In this document: positions 9,492 through 18,752 of the stretch, piece after piece
Position numbering within the stretch: position 1 is the stretch's first letter
Layout: the number at the start of each line of letters is the position of its first letter
Assembly (NCBI GenBank): GCA_049487715.1
Contig: CP150580.1
Coordinates: 458,244-522,243 of the forward strand
DNA from: Pycnococcus provasolii
Lineage: Eukaryota > Chlorophyta > Pseudoscourfieldiophyceae > Pseudoscourfieldiales
DNA: 64,000 bases
Reading direction: 5' to 3'
The notes under the pieces: generated by a model
What the model was told of the DNA's origin: nothing
The model's input: the letters and a program-made list of their open reading frames with translations, nothing else
Databases searched by the model: none
Translations under genes and position numbers: made by a program

Positions 9492-9856
9492 GTTGGCGTG
9501 CAACAAAGCCTTTGTTCGACGTGGGCGGTGGTCGCACAGCGCGCGCGCGATGGAACAACTGCGGTGGAATATCGCGCGGGACCGAAACCTAGGACACACC
9601 ACCACGTGGTGTGTGAGAGTGTCACGCAGGGTCGGTTGCCGCCTGACCCACGATCGACCCCGGGGATTTTCTTGGGAGCAAGGGGAGATAACACTTAGTC
9701 AGCACTTATTACAAAAAATCTCATAAATGAACTCATATGACCTCATATAACTGTCATCTCCCCCCGTTAAACGAGAGAAACAACCCCAACCCCCCCGAAC
9801 CGAACTTTTTCCTCATCTCCTCCTCCAACCCTAACCCTAACCACGCTCGCTCTCGC
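9492..9856. promoter_or_regulatory. Divergent promoter region with AACCCT boxes
   Basis: The region lies between the solute-binding-protein start (9491, -) and the small gene start (9857, +). It contains AACCCTAACCCTAACC at 9827-9842, only 15 bases before the + start, a C-run, and no coding signal. Confidence 0.45.
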
Positions 9857-10111
9857 ATGTTGCGACACACCGTCGCGAACGTCAAGCGATGGCAGGGCAA
9901 GATGCGCCTGCCCACGACAGGGTACTTCGGACCGCTCAGCCGAAAGGCGGCGGCGGGAGCGTCGTCGGCGCAGCAGGCGTTGACGACGACGGGGCAGGTG
10001 CGCGTCGTCGTGGGCGCGGGAAGCACTGCAGCAACGCAGGCACGGACAACGAGTGGGCCAATCTCTGCCCAACTCCTTGGCGCGTGCGCCGCCATGACAA
10101 GTCTACGGTAG
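9857..10111 (+). CDS. Small basic hypothetical protein (84 aa), possibly mitochondrial
   Basis: The frame starts MLRHTVANVKRWQGKMRL, a short amphipathic Arg/Lys-rich leader with no acidic residues, as in mitochondrial presequences. It continues with TTGYFGPLSRKAAAG and an Ala/Thr-rich tail. The start lies just after an AACCCTAACCCTAACC box, consistent with a promoter-proximal ATG. An overlapping minus-strand frame also exists but lacks promoter context. No family is recognised. It could be a small respiratory-chain or mitoribosomal accessory protein, but that is a guess. Confidence 0.4.
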   Translation: MLRHTVANVKRWQGKMRLPTTGYFGPLSRKAAAGASSAQQALTTTGQVRVVVGAGSTAATQARTTSGPISAQLLGACAAMTSLR

Positions 10112-10496
10112 TCGAACAACAACAATCTGGATCTCCCCCCCGAACCAGAACGGAACCCCGAACAACTCCCCGAACTAAACTAAAATAAAATGCAATGTGG
10201 TTCAAGGATGGCCCCCCCAGTCAGCCAGTGGGAACCCCTTTGGCCCTATAAGAATTTAGATATGCGTTTGTTTGTGGTGGTCGGGGGATTTCTAAAGTGT
10301 GGCCCAGAAGGGTCCCGGGATCCCCTCCCCATATTCCCTGTCAGCCTGCTGTCCCCGCTGTCCCCGCTGTCCCCGTCCGCCGCTCGTCCAGAATTCTCAT
10401 CTCACCTTTGTTGGTTTTTTCAAGTACTTCATTGTGCTGCTGCGCTCCCTGAATCCTGTGTAGTTGTACTCGTTTCATTCACAAATCAACCAATCA
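10112..10496. promoter_or_regulatory. Promoter region of the one-helix protein gene
   Basis: Contains three (A)CCCCGAAC motifs around 10138-10175 (reverse complements of GTTCGGGG found at other promoters), a TATAAGAA sequence near 10248, and CTGTCCCCG tandem copies at 10352-10378. No coding sequence is supported. Confidence 0.35.
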
Positions 10497-10888
10497 TGCC
10501 TTCAGTAGTAGTAGCTGCTCCACGTGGCTTGCCTGCTTCTTCTCTTCGTGCGGTTTCGGTCGCTCGGTCCTCGTCGCGTCGTCACACTCGCACTGCCTGT
10601 TCTTCGGATGAGGGGTTCATGGGGAAGATCTCGAAAGATACCGAGAAGTACAAAAGTGCGACGGCGTCTAACGTCACGACGAGCGCGCCGCCAGGAGCGA
10701 CCGTGCCGCCGAGCCAACCTGCGTTCCGAACGGCAAGGTTCGGGTTCGTCGAGAACGCAGAAGTGTGGAACACGCGCCTCGGTATCATCGGATTCTTCAG
10801 CTTGCTGATTGTCGAGGGAATCGCCAACAAGCCCCTCTTGACGCTCATGGGAATCGAGGTGGGCAACGGCATCGACATTGGATTCTAA
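10497..10888 (+). CDS. One-helix LHC-like (HLIP/OHP-type) plastid protein
   Basis: The 130-residue protein starts at ATG 10497 (MPSVVVAAPRGLPASS) with a Ser/Arg-rich plastid transit peptide of about 40 residues. Residues about 78-103 carry the chlorophyll-binding helix typical of LHC relatives: FGFVENAEVWNTRLGIIGFF, followed by SLLIVEGIANK. The E-x-x-N-x-R pattern within ENAEVWNTR is the conserved ligand and ion-pair motif. Only one membrane helix is present, so it belongs with the one-helix or high-light-inducible-type proteins of the thylakoid, which protect photosystems or carry pigments during assembly. Which subgroup it belongs to cannot be decided here. Confidence 0.8.
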
Positions 10889-10982
10889 GGCTGCCTTTTT
10901 TTCCTTTCAAATCTGTTTTTTTTGGTCAACTTCTCTAAAACACAGGTTACATAAACTACAACTTTTTCTTTATTGGCTCAAC

Positions 10983-11711
10983 TCAACTCCCTCGCGCTTC
11001 TCCTCGCAACGCACGCGTGAGTGACGTCGTAAGCGCGTGCGATATCCAGCCAACGGGACCGAGAACTTGGCACAGAAGAACGCTGTGTCTCGTCGTTACG
11101 CTCTTCTCGAGTCCGTCGCGGTAAATCACAACCGCGCCAATCAAGTCCCACGAGCATACGTGCAGCCAGTCCTGACCGACGTAGTGTTGTCGCGACAACG
11201 CGAACTCGCGCATCGCCGACGTCGACTTCACCGCCTCCGTGAGGAGCATGGACGCGTCCGTCTGCCACGCTTCGGCGTCGAACGTTCCCGTCTCCGTCGT
11301 CGAATAGTCGACGACTGTGCCTGTGACGAGCTCGGTCAGAAACAGGAGAGCTGCGACGGTCGGCACGACGGGAGACTGCATGATGGCTTTCGTGACGTCG
11401 TTTTGCGGCAGAAACACCATCAGCGGGAATGGCAGGAGAAAGAATAGCTGGAACGTCGAAAACACGGGCTCGACGAGGTCAGTGCTGACGGCTAAAACTT
11501 CCCCAGGGGACGCTCGCGTGCATACGTTCCCAGACGTGGTTGTGGTGCTGCCAGTGCACGGCGAAATGGCGCATCTGCTCCTGTGCCATGCTGGTTCCGT
11601 GATTCTGCTGCGTATTTTCTGGCTGGGCTCTGTGACGCGGTTAAGACGCGCGGTGGCAGTAGGAGCACGAGCACGCTGAACACGCCGAGTAACACGAGGG
11701 ACGTTCGCCAT
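10983..11711 (-). CDS. ABA4-like (DUF4281) plastid membrane protein
   Basis: The 242-residue protein starts at ATG 11711 (MANVPRVTRRVQRARAPT), an Arg/Thr-rich leader suited to plastid import. From about residue 95 it is hydrophobic, with three to four membrane spans: FFLLPFPLMVFLP, VVPTVAALLFLTELVTGTVV, DWLHVCSWDLIGAVVIYRDG and SVLLCQVLGPVGWISHALT. The final two segments closely follow the ABA4/DUF4281 pattern, in which a W-x-H...D-L...G motif is followed by T-R-H-S...L-C...P-x-G. ABA4 in land plants is needed for neoxanthin synthesis. In algae, relatives may serve carotenoid metabolism or unknown membrane roles. An ATGTAA element (reverse strand) lies about 35 bases past the stop, converging with the one-helix gene. 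Confidence 0.7.
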   Translation of the reverse strand: MANVPRVTRRVQRARAPTATARLNRVTEPSQKIRSRITEPAWHRSRCAISPCTGSTTTTSGNVCTRASPGEVLAVSTDLVEPVFSTFQLFFLLPFPLMVFLPQNDVTKAIMQSPVVPTVAALLFLTELVTGTVVDYSTTETGTFDAEAWQTDASMLLTEAVKSTSAMREFALSRQHYVGQDWLHVCSWDLIGAVVIYRDGLEKSVTTRHSVLLCQVLGPVGWISHALTTSLTRALRGEARGS

Positions 11712-12777
11712 GGCTGATCGGTCGGGAAAGCGGAGAACGAGAGGGGGGAACGAGGGCGGAACTGGTGCCGATGAAGGCGAGGATGATAGACTATTCGGGG
11801 ATGGAGGCAAGAACTCAAACCCCGAAAACAAAAGGGTTCTGAACAGCCGGAAGGAGGAGAAGTCGGAAGGAGAGGTCGGCAGGTTGCTGGTCTGGTCTGG
11901 CCTCACGTGGCAAGGTGGCAAGGTGGCAAGGTGGCGAGCACAGTTTCAAAGTGTGTCGCCAAGCCCATAGAGGACGGGTCCCACAGAGAACCTTGTGTCG
12001 CCACAAGCACAAGCACAAGCACAAGGGGATCCCAAGAACGAGCCCAAGACCGGTCACTCGACGTGGTCAGGAGAGAACAACCTGTACATACAGTAGTACT
12101 ACGGTGCCTATGACCTTTATGAGGCTAGGAGTACCACGTATGAGTAGTCCTACCCGGCTAATAAAGCTGCTTTCGAAACCTCGTCGTCGATAGATGACAA
12201 ACGCTACCGGGTAACTTTAATGGCTCGTAAGTAAGTACCGTACTGGTCAGGCATCAGCCTAGACTATCATCAGGCCAAGGTGGCATGGCATTGCGATGCA
12301 ATGCGTTGCATTGCATTGCGATGCGTTGCTAATGATGCGTTGCGATGCGATGCCGAATGCGTTGCCGAATGCTTGTTCTCTCCTGAATGATGCGCTCAAA
12401 AGCTTTTCTAACCGGAGCTCCTTCGAGAGTTCCTGATGAGAGTGTAAACTGTAAGGGAGCTCTCATCAGAATAGCCGGCATCACCGCATCACGCACTTCC
12501 TGAAGGGAAGGGTACCTTAACTCCTCCTCGTCCGGCAAACCACTTAAGGGCAACCTCCCCCATCAAACGTCCCCTTCAACGAGGCTCATCAGTCAGGTGC
12601 CACCAGGTGGCCATTGCACGTATCGTAGTGCTCCAGTTGCTTCCTCCTCTTGGTTGGCGGACGCTCCATCCCGTCTCGTCTTCATTTTGTTCGGCCGCCT
12701 CTTCCTTCGGTATCCGTAGCTTGCAACTGTGGAATTAAGCCATTAAGAAAGAGTGCTTCACAGTCTCTTCCATTACC
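11712..12777. other. Repeat-rich intergenic region without a clear gene
   Basis: Contains (AAGGTGGC)n near 11910-11935, AAGCAC hexamers at 12005-12023, a GCATT/GCGATGC tandem block at 12288-12376 and a 10-bp hairpin at 12433-12469. A minus-strand frame at 12329-12553 resembles nothing known and is overlapped by the repeat. The last 100 bases are the promoter of the ARM-repeat gene. Confidence 0.4.
12288..12376. repeat. Tandem GCATT/GCGATGC simple-repeat block
   Basis: About 90 bases made of interleaved GCATTGC, GCGATGC, GTTGC and GAATGC units. Confidence 0.6.
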
Positions 12778-14823
12778 ATGGGACGCCTTCCGCCGGTGGA
12801 TAACCGCTCGCCCAAGTCGTCGTCGTCGTCGGCCGGCAACAAAAATCAAAGGCACGCAAAGGAAGGTGGAGGTGGTGGAGGTGGGGGAGGAGGCTTGTAC
12901 CTGCCACCCGTCGAGGGAACGCACGTCATACCGCTCATCGACATGGCGCAGTGGTCAAGCAACCTCGAGGTGAAGCGCGACGCCGTGCTCGGACTTCTCA
13001 GCTTGGCGGAGAGCAACCACAACCTCGAGGTGATGGGAAAGATGGGCGCGCTCACCGCGCTCTCCGACCTCATGTTCCGACCGGAGGCGACGGAGTTCGA
13101 GGGAAGTCCCAAGAAGAAAACGACGCGATTCCGCGTCGTCAAGCCGGGGTACGGGAGCGGGCCGCTGCACGCGGAAATCAGCGCGGCGAGCTTGGCAGGC
13201 GAAGACAGCTCGCCAGGACTGGCTGCCGAGCGAAGCAGAGCATCAATCTCCGCAGAGGCGTCGACGTCGCTCATCCAAAAGGTGCCGTTCAAACCGTCCA
13301 AGGGCGACATCAAACTGCAGAGGCTTGCCGCGAACGCCATCTCCCTGCTCGTCGGACATCCCGCGAACCAGAAGCTCTTCCTCGAGCTCGGGTACCTCGA
13401 AAAAACGTGCAAGATCGCACTGTCGACGCACAACACGTCCATACGACGCTCCGTGGCTGTCACGCTCCTCAACCTCTCCAAAAATCCAAGCCTGCGCGAG
13501 TCGCTATTCGAGCACCCCAAGCTCATGGAGGCGCTCGGGCACCTCGCTCTTGCATCCGACGAGCGCACGCGACTCAGCGCGTTCGGCGTGTACAAGCGAC
13601 TTGCACAGTCGGACGTTAACTCGGAGAACTGGAGCGAGGAGGAAATCGCGCAGCTGACGCAGTACCTGACGATGAGCCTCGACATTCGGCTGCACATGAT
13701 GACACTTGACGCGCTGAACGCGCTCGCGATGAACGAGAAGAACGGCCTCGTGATTGGCGCGCAGCCGGACATTGTCGACAAGCTCGCCAGCTTCCTCGAC
13801 CTCGAGATGTACAACGACGCCGTGCGGCTGCTCGCTTCGACGTGCATATCGACCATCTCCAACTACGAGGGCAACCTGCCCTTGCTCGGCGCGTGCGACA
13901 TGCTCTTCGAGAAGCTGCATCAGAGCATCGACCACGGCATGCGCGTCGACGACTACGATGCGTGCCGCCTGGACCTCGGCACCATCGCGCACGTCGCCGT
14001 GCTGCAGGAGGTGGCGGACAAGCTCGTGCAGATAGACTTTGTCGAGCACCTCTTCAAGTACGCGATGATTCACAACAAGCCTTGCCGGAAGCACGCCGCT
14101 CGCGCGATTCGCCTCATCAACATGACGAACGAGGCGTCGGATGTCGCGGTGCTGCGGAACATGGACAAGCTCGCGTACCTGATGTGCAAGGTGAACGACT
14201 ACGGCGTTCAGATGGACGCGCTGATGATGATGGCGAAGCTGTCGGAGGACGAGGAGGTGATCAGCAAGTACCTTCTCAACCACCTCGGCCCGATCGTCAG
14301 CAAGATTGAGGACTGGGGCGTCTTGCCTGACCCTGATCTTGCGGAGGTGGCGACAAAGCTTGCGGCAAACCTTGCGCAGAACAAGGTTGCGAAGATGATG
14401 CTGACTACGATCAAGCCGTTGATCAAGAACCTCGTGGAGGGAATCAAGTCGAAGGATCCGAAGCTTCAGATTCAGTCTGTGCGTTTCGTGACCAACTTGA
14501 CGGAGGAGGCGGAGGAGGAGGCGAAGGCGGCGGTGGTGAACGTCGGCGCCATCTGGCGCATGCGCTCCATCTCGAAGGACGCCAACGCGAATGCGATGGT
14601 AAAGTCCGCTGTGCAATCGACGCTGAAGAGCAGCCTGGCTGAGCACACCGCCGCCATTATGATTCAGTCGATTGTTCGCGGTCGCATTCACCGAAAGCGC
14701 GCGAAGCGCCGGGAGGAGCGGCTACGCCAGCGCGAGGAGGAGCTCAAGAGAAAAGAGGAGGAGGCTGCCATCAAGGCGCGCGAGATTGCGGAGGCGAAGG
14801 CAGCGGCGGAGGCGGAAGCTTGA
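12778..14823 (+). CDS. Armadillo-repeat protein with C-terminal IQ motif
   Basis: 681 residues from ATG 12778. A disordered leader contains a ten-glycine run (about 31-40). Residues about 55-600 are a series of helical armadillo-type repeats rich in Leu/Ala/Asn, for example LQRLAANAISLLVGHPANQK and SVAVTLLNLSKNPSLRESL, a fold used for protein-protein binding. Near residue 625 is an IQ motif (AAIMIQSIVRGRIHRKRAKR), a calmodulin or myosin-light-chain binding site, followed by an E/K/R-rich coiled coil (RREERLRQREEELKRKEEEA) to the end. This combination is frequent in ciliary and basal-body proteins, consistent with a flagellate, but the exact orthologue is not recognised. Codon use is strongly GC3-rich. 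Confidence 0.75.
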   Translation: MGRLPPVDNRSPKSSSSSAGNKNQRHAKEGGGGGGGGGGLYLPPVEGTHVIPLIDMAQWSSNLEVKRDAVLGLLSLAESNHNLEVMGKMGALTALSDLMFRPEATEFEGSPKKKTTRFRVVKPGYGSGPLHAEISAASLAGEDSSPGLAAERSRASISAEASTSLIQKVPFKPSKGDIKLQRLAANAISLLVGHPANQKLFLELGYLEKTCKIALSTHNTSIRRSVAVTLLNLSKNPSLRESLFEHPKLMEALGHLALASDERTRLSAFGVYKRLAQSDVNSENWSEEEIAQLTQYLTMSLDIRLHMMTLDALNALAMNEKNGLVIGAQPDIVDKLASFLDLEMYNDAVRLLASTCISTISNYEGNLPLLGACDMLFEKLHQSIDHGMRVDDYDACRLDLGTIAHVAVLQEVADKLVQIDFVEHLFKYAMIHNKPCRKHAARAIRLINMTNEASDVAVLRNMDKLAYLMCKVNDYGVQMDALMMMAKLSEDEEVISKYLLNHLGPIVSKIEDWGVLPDPDLAEVATKLAANLAQNKVAKMMLTTIKPLIKNLVEGIKSKDPKLQIQSVRFVTNLTEEAEEEAKAAVVNVGAIWRMRSISKDANANAMVKSAVQSTLKSSLAEHTAAIMIQSIVRGRIHRKRAKRREERLRQREEELKRKEEEAAIKAREIAEAKAAAEAEA

Positions 14824-15794
14824 GGAGAAGAAAGCTTGCCGAGGACAAAAACAAATGAAAACAAATGAAAAAAAAAAAAAAAGCTTTCCAGAACGCGCTT
14901 CCCCACCTCTGCCACAAATAACGAACACACTACGGGGATAGTCACAGCCCTACCCTTAAAAAGTTCGGGTCTCTTCCGGGGGCGCGCTCCCGGAAAGACA
15001 CTTCTTGGCGAAGCCCACAGTCGCAGCCCGAACCACGGCGAGCGCGCACTTGAGACCACCACCCCGGCAGACGGGCGACCCCCAGGGAACCCCTGCCAGC
15101 CGGTGGGGGACCACGGCAAACCCTAGCGCTGCAAGCGCGTACGGACTGCCCTCATTCTCAAGTCCGCAGCACCGCACGAAGTGTGCGCAACCGAGAATCA
15201 CATACCGCGGAATGCGGTACGCGCTCCCGTAGAGGCAACACCAACGTGACCTCGAGGGTGCGCGACAAGACAAAAAAAAAAAAAAAAACACCACCATCCG
15301 TCCCTCATTCTCACGCCCACGCGAGCTGACACACACATTATACACCCACACGCCATCACCACCGCACGTGGCGACCAAGCGCGTCTTCCCACCCCCGCGC
15401 ACTCGGAACTCCGGTCCCAACCTGCTTTCCGAGTCCGCGGGGCTTTATGTCCGAGCCTACGGCCAGCTGAGGGTCACACCCGCCCGCTCGCACGCGATTC
15501 CGCGCCGGCTTGCCAGCCGCGGATCGGTGACGACGCGAGGCTTTCGCACTCTGTAATTAATCACCAAACATTCACAACTAACATATGCCCAATTCGAGAC
15601 ACCCAAGTCCCGAAGCAGATGGACCCGCACACTCGGGGAGAGCCACCCAGGGCTACGACCGAGGACTGCACCCAAGTAGAAACCGCTTCCCGGCCCCGAG
15701 GGGGCGCGCCCGCGGCAAGGCGTTCCCGGCCCGGAACTTGCCCAGGGTTAAGTGGGCACCGCCGACGGTGGTTCACTCGCACCCACACTGAGCG
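14824..15794. other. GC-rich intergenic block, candidate structured RNA
   Basis: 970 bases without coding character. A hairpin at 14972-14998 (TCTTCCGGG pairing with CCCGGAAAGA) lies next to a minus-strand TTTTT at 14957-14961, and a 17-base A run (minus-strand T run) at 15272-15288 precedes it. This looks like a possible minus-strand Pol III transcript of about 300 nt. No known RNA family is recognised. The right part holds the promoter of the C1q-like gene. Confidence 0.3.
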
Positions 15795-16692
15795 ATGAAG
15801 ATGAAGGCACTACCATCGATCACGTCGTGGGTGATTGCTGCGGCGGTGTGGGCGGCGACCTTGCTGCTCCTTTTGGCGCATCAGTCGCAGCTGCAGGCGG
15901 AAGTGCGCGCGGTGCACGCGGAGGGCACAGAATTGAGGAGACGACTGCTGCTGCTCGAGCGGCCGGACGATGCCGCTCTGGAGGCGGGGAGGCGGCGACA
16001 GCTGCTCTCCACGATGGCCGGCGCAGACGTGCTGACGCACGTCTCAAGCGATGGCTCGGCGCGGCTGAGCATCTCTTCGGACACTGGGGTGGACGTGGAG
16101 AGCGTCCAATTCAGTGGCGCAACCATTGGCATTTCCGCAGACACCGATTTGCTCTCGCTCGGGTCTGGCACGCTGACTGTGAATGGAGACATCACTGCAA
16201 CGGGGAGCTGCTGTGGTTCTTCATCCACAGCGTTCACGCCACGTGGGTTCTTTGTGAAGAAAGACGGCACTACATATATTACCAATGGTGCTACGAACTG
16301 GCAGACAGTCGCCGGCTTCACAACCACGAACCTCGTCGGTGGCTGGGACTCTGGAAACCTCGTCATGAACACCGGCGTCTTCACCGCGCCTGTTGCTGGG
16401 TACTACTACGTCAGCGTAACCCAGCGCGTTGACCAACATGACTCGAGCAGCGGGTCATATTTTCGGCTCATAATCTCCATCAACGACTCAAACGACTACA
16501 ACCTTGGCGTCGGCGGGCATAGTATCAACATAGGGAATGGATTCAGTCCAAAACTATGAAACCATCCAAGTCACGAACATTATCAGCCTCTCCGCATCGG
16601 ACACCATAAGCTTCAAGTTTTATGCCTCCTCGGACTCTACCTATGACATAAATGCAGAGTCACACTACTCGGTGTTCCTGATGCCAACGTGA
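15795..16692 (+). pseudogene. C1q-like single-pass membrane protein, reading frame broken
   Basis: ATG 15795 opens a frame with an N-terminal membrane anchor (WVIAAAVWAATLLLLLAH), a Leu/Glu/Arg coiled-coil-like stretch, and a beta-rich C1q-type domain from about residue 150 (GVFTAPVAGYYYVSVTQRVD is the typical core). The frame stops at 16559, but the family's C-terminal strands continue in the +1 frame from about 16540 to the stop at 16692 (YETIQVTNIISLSASDTISF, then the final SHYSVFLMPT). One base gained or lost around 16530-16541 explains the break. It could be a true recent pseudogene, an assembly error, or a tiny unusual splice. The intact form would be about 298 residues with an extracellular C1q head. 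Confidence 0.65.
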
Positions 16693-17306
16693 TGAGCTTC
16701 TACTAAACCTTCTTAACCTGGTTAACCTTCTTCTTAACCTACTAAACCTACTAAACCTTCTACGAAACCCTCTACTTCTATGAAACCTTTTATTATGTAA
16801 TTTGTTAATCAATTCACGTCTCTTGCCAGTATCTTTTAAGCGGTGCAATTCATAAAAAAAATGAAATCAGTAACACTTCAAAGAAAGTGCTTTCCTACTC
16901 CTTCTGCTGTCGTTCTTGTTGCCGGCGGGAGTCGTTGTTGACGTCCTCGGTCGCCGTGTGTGCTCAAGGTGCGTCACAGGAAACCAAGAAAGTGTGACGC
17001 GCCGTCGCAGGAGAGCCCTAAGAGCCCTAAGAGCCCTAAGTGCAAGCGCCATTCCCCTTACTTGGCTAACTTGGGTAAGAAACAGCGTGCGTTCGGGAAG
17101 AGTTCCGTCTCTGCAAAGGTTTGCCGTCCCCCCCCCCCTGGACCTATTCCCCCCTTGCATTTTTGGTTCCCGCTTGTTCCCCCGGGCCCTGCCTTTTCCC
17201 AAGCATGCTGGTTGGGAACGAGCAAGAACATTAGGGGTTTGGGGATTTCCGATTTTCCGGAAGAATCCACATTTCGAGAGCCTTCCCTTGGAGTACCCAG
17301 TTCCAT
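16693..17306. other. Intergenic region with AACCT(A)CTA repeats and the HtrA promoter
   Basis: 16700-16790 has degenerate tandem TTCTTAACCT/CTAAACCT units, and a TGTAA poly(A)-type signal at 16796-16800. Then a TAAGAGCCC triplet repeat at 17019-17038, poly-C at 17133, and no supported gene. Confidence 0.4.
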
Positions 17307-18659
17307 ATGATGGCCATGGCGACTTCCAGACGCACCGGTGCCTCGTGCACTGTGCACAAAACAACTGGAGTTTGGTGGTGGTGGGTTAGAAGCTGGTTTA
17401 AAAGGTGGTGAGGTCTCGTCTTCGTGCTCCCACTTAGCTGCTGCTCTGCTGCTGGTGGTATCACCACCAGTTTTCGCACTGGTCGTTGGTCGTCGCAATC
17501 GCAATCAGCAGCATCGGCGGCTTCTGGGATGACGAGTACGGGTTTTGCGGCGGCCGGGTTAATGGTTGGTGGTTTCGTGGCGACTCTCAACCAAACACCT
17601 ATCCAAGCAGAAGCGTCGTCGTCGTCGCACAGAAACGTTCCCATTGGTAGGAACGAGGTGGCGGATGCTGCAGAGGCGGTCGCACCCGCCGTCGTCAACT
17701 TGGCGGTTCTCGCAAGGACGGGAGGAGGCCTTTTCGGTGTCGGTGGCGGACATGATCGCAAGGGCGTCGTCGCCGCCACAGGATCAGGATTCATCATCGA
17801 CACGAAGGGTGTGTGTGTGACAAACGCTCACGTCGTTCGGGGCGCCGCATCCACGAAGCTGCGCGTCACGCTCCACGACGGACGAACGGTCGAGGGACAG
17901 GTCGTCGCTGCAGATGCCGCCAGCGACATTGCGGTTGTACAGCTCGACGAGAAGCGTGCGCCTTACCCGTGCGTCAAGCTCGGCCAGTCTGACAACCTGC
18001 GCGCCGGCGAGTGGGTCGTCGCACTTGGCAGCCCACTTCACCTCAGTAATACGGTCACGGTGGGCATCATTTCCAACGTCACGCGGCGTGCGAGCGACCT
18101 TGGCATGGGTGGTGCCGCACGTGCGCGCATGGCGTACCTTCAGACGGACGCCGCGATCAACCAGGGCAACTCTGGCGGCCCGTTGTGCGACCTCGACGGG
18201 CGCGTGGTTGGCGTGAACACGATGAAGGCGCTGGGTGCCGACGGCGTTTCCTTTGCCATACCAATCGACGAGGCGCGTCGCGTCGTCACGCAGCTGCTCG
18301 ACCACGGGCGTGTTCGCCGACCTTACCTAGGCATGAAGCTGCTTGAGCTAAATGCAGGCATATGCGAGAGCCTCCGCACGTCGACAGGAACGCCGTTTCC
18401 ACCGAAGGAATGCGAGCGTGGTGCGGTGCTGCTACCACACGTGCACCCGGGTGCGCCTGCCGATCGATGCGGCTTGCACAGCGGCGACGTGATTGTTAAG
18501 GTGAATGAGAAGGACGTGACGGGCGTTCAGAGCGTGTTGGATCCTCTCGAACCTGGCAAGAAGGTACACTTTGAGGTGGTTCGTCGCGACGAAACGACAC
18601 GCAAGGGATTTGTGCGTCTGTGTGTGGTGGTCCAGGCGGAGGAGATGAGAGGTGGCTAA
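17307..18659 (+). CDS. Deg/HtrA-type serine protease with PDZ domain
   Basis: Proposed exons are 17307-17374 and 17438-18659 (63-base intron, GTGGTG donor, CACTTAG acceptor, phase 2), giving 429 residues. The large frame alone has no ATG before residue 36 of its upstream part, so a leader exon (MMAMATSRRTGASCTVHKTT) is likely. If unspliced, the first ATG would begin MTSTGFAAAGLMVGGF. The protease domain has the His (VTNAHVVRG), Asp (AASDIAVVQLD) and Ser (NQGNSGGPLCD) of the catalytic triad, followed by one C-terminal PDZ domain (RRPYLGMKL through HPGAPADRCGLHSGDVIVKV). This is the HtrA2/DEGP14-like arrangement for organellar protein quality control. Location, mitochondrion or plastid, is undecided. 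TGTAA signals lie at 18692 and 18703. Confidence 0.85.
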
Positions 18660-18752
18660 GACAAAAGGCAAGGGAACATAAAATGAGAATTTGTAAGAAT
18701 GCTTGTAAAAAGGGCGACGACGACGTTGTCGTTGTCGTCGCGTTGTATCTAT

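Noticed and set aside
12329-12553. 74-codon minus frame as a transposon remnant
   Set aside because: Half of it is the simple-repeat block and no reverse-transcriptase or transposase motif can be seen.
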